From contig CM067370.1 of assembly GCA_034401795.1 (NCBI GenBank), positions 98,588,164-98,652,163 of the forward strand: a stretch of 64,000 bases of DNA, given 5' to 3'. This DNA is from Chaetoderma sp. LZ-2023a (lineage: Eukaryota; Mollusca; Caudofoveata; Chaetodermatida; Chaetodermatidae). A program made the translations under genes and the position numbers. Positions 62,777-64,000 of the stretch are shown here, one piece after another (the stretch's first letter is position 1; the number at the start of each line of letters is the position of its first letter). The notes under the pieces were generated by a model that was given only the letters and a program-made list of their open reading frames with translations, did no database searches and had not been told where the DNA came from.

Positions 62777-63409
62777 CCAGAGTTATTGTCCATTGAAATT
62801 ATAATCTGGTAGCTTGCAACAGTTAGAGAGGTAAAGGCTGAGATATTCTCTAGTGTCGCCTAGCAAATTAATTACTATATTTAATAACATAATTGGATAC
62901 TATCACTATCATTGCTTAAATCAGTGATAACAATATTTTATTAATCAAGTAGTTATTTCAGTCATACTGATTTGATTGATAATAAGATTAACTATTTTCA
63001 TACAGAATGTCTAGAAAACATTTCAATCCAGTTACCCAAATTATACAAAACCATTTAAATTTCTTGAAAACTTGCTGAAAGTTGTTGCTGTTCAAGAATA
63101 ATAAATACCTTATTCAAATTGTTTTGTAAATGACACTCATACGCAAAAAATATATTTCAATTTTCTTAACACCCCCTTGAGCATAGGAATACTTCTTTGG
63201 AATGGTATTTGCGAACCCGGCTAAAATCATACATATGTCGTCCTGACATCAAGCAGATATCAATATGTATCAATATAGACTATAATATAGCTGATTTTCA
63301 ATATACCATCATGTGAATTAACTCTATTGATGATATCATATACAAATTATCTCTCTTGTGTATAAACCGTTTTGGACATGACCATTTCATTGGATTCAAT
63401 TTGATTAAG
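62777..63409. other. AT-rich non-coding DNA
   Basis: A half copy of the GAAAGTTGTTG palindrome lies at 63055-63130. Nothing else is recognised. Confidence 0.4.
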
Positions 63410-63413
63410 TTAA

Positions 63414-63593
63414 CCCTTTAATGGTTAAATTTGTTTCAAGAAAATCAAAGTATTTGTTTTTTTAATGTCTATGTGTAGAACAACTATTTTTGAAAATTTA
63501 CAGCTGGAATGACTGTATTATTTATCTTTTGTCTTGCAAATAGGCATTCCTCTAGGCCACTGGCAGATTTTGGGCGGCTTCGCCATGAAAGGG
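63414..63593. mobile_element. Family P MITE with TTAA ends
   Basis: TTAA at 63410-63413 and 63594-63597. Ends CCCTTTAATGG and CCATGAAAGGG. Part of the core is deleted, so the loop is lost. Confidence 0.78.
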
Positions 63594-63626
63594 TTAAATA
63601 TGTACATATCTTCATTGATTGATTAA

Positions 63627-63854
63627 CCCTGTAACACTCATATTGTTCAAGAAAATTTCAATTTTCTCATAGAGAATGTCCATTTTCAGACCAAGAGAAG
63701 ACTATTTTTGAAAATTGACCACGGGAATGGCTGGCTCGGTTATCGAGCCAGACATTCCAGTGGTAAGTTTTCAAAAATAGCCTTCTCTTGGTCTGCAAAT
63801 GGACATTTCTCACCACCGCGGAAGCCAATTTTGGCTGATATGAGTGTTGAAAGA
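63627..63854. mobile_element. Family P MITE, subfamily with ACACTCAT ends
   Basis: TTAA at 63623-63626 and 63855-63858. Ends CCCTGTAACACTCATA and TATGAGTGTTGAAAG. The long near-perfect arms flank GGCTCGGTTATCGAGCC. Confidence 0.8.
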
Positions 63855-64000
63855 TTAAAATATATACAGCTATTGCTAGTTTTCGTATATTCGCATGTCA
63901 CATGTGAGCTACATTCACCATAGTCTTTTACATATCTATAAATTGTCTCCCTTGTTTTCTAATTGTGTCACTATAAGTGAACCTTCTTAATGGTAGCTCA

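Overview
This is animal nuclear DNA, AT-rich outside the mobile elements. It holds one recognisable cellular gene, in many small exons with GT-AG introns, surrounded by eukaryotic transposable elements. The repeat types suggest a marine invertebrate, possibly a mollusc or other lophotrochozoan. That placement is a guess, because nothing in the window fixes the species.

The host gene is RUVBL2 (RuvB-like 2, reptin) on the + strand. Thirteen exons between 18446 and 38671 join in phase and encode 441 codons, which equals human residues 23-463. Only the first exon (about 22 residues) is not found. A poly(A) signal follows at 38829.

The left part (about 1.2-16 kb) is a stack of tyrosine-recombinase retrotransposons of the DIRS type. 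An old duplicated relic (1207-2044 and 9873-10413) is split by a later DIRS element A (2045-9872). Element A still shows unequal inverted termini and an internal complementary region carrying both ends. A 5'-truncated element B of another DIRS family follows (10414-16026). A near complete copy of B's family, element C (39074-45795), lies just downstream of RUVBL2 in the same orientation. A and C have inverted repeats, a gag-like ORF with Cys/His clusters, RT-RNase H and a tyrosine recombinase. All three elements are damaged by frameshifts or stops.

The RUVBL2 introns and flanks are full of short non-autonomous elements. Family P is a fold-back MITE with TTAA target duplications, like piggyBac derivatives. 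Family Q has a palindromic core, and its tail has expanded into two 21-bp minisatellites (30250-30555 and 57707-58425). Also present are a non-autonomous hAT with a near perfect 8-bp target duplication (17036-18369), an element with terminal hairpins and two 616-bp units (25851-27177), and two 5'-truncated L2/CR1-like LINEs.

The right part (46-64 kb) has no recognisable host gene. Its highlight is a complete Tc1-type transposon (51273-52928) with 24-bp perfect inverted repeats, TA duplications and an uninterrupted 341-residue DD34E transposase. Other items are an RNase H LINE relic, a doubtful old coding relic on the minus strand, and a possible promoter and first exon near 61.9-62.0 kb. I found no rRNA, tRNA or CRISPR.
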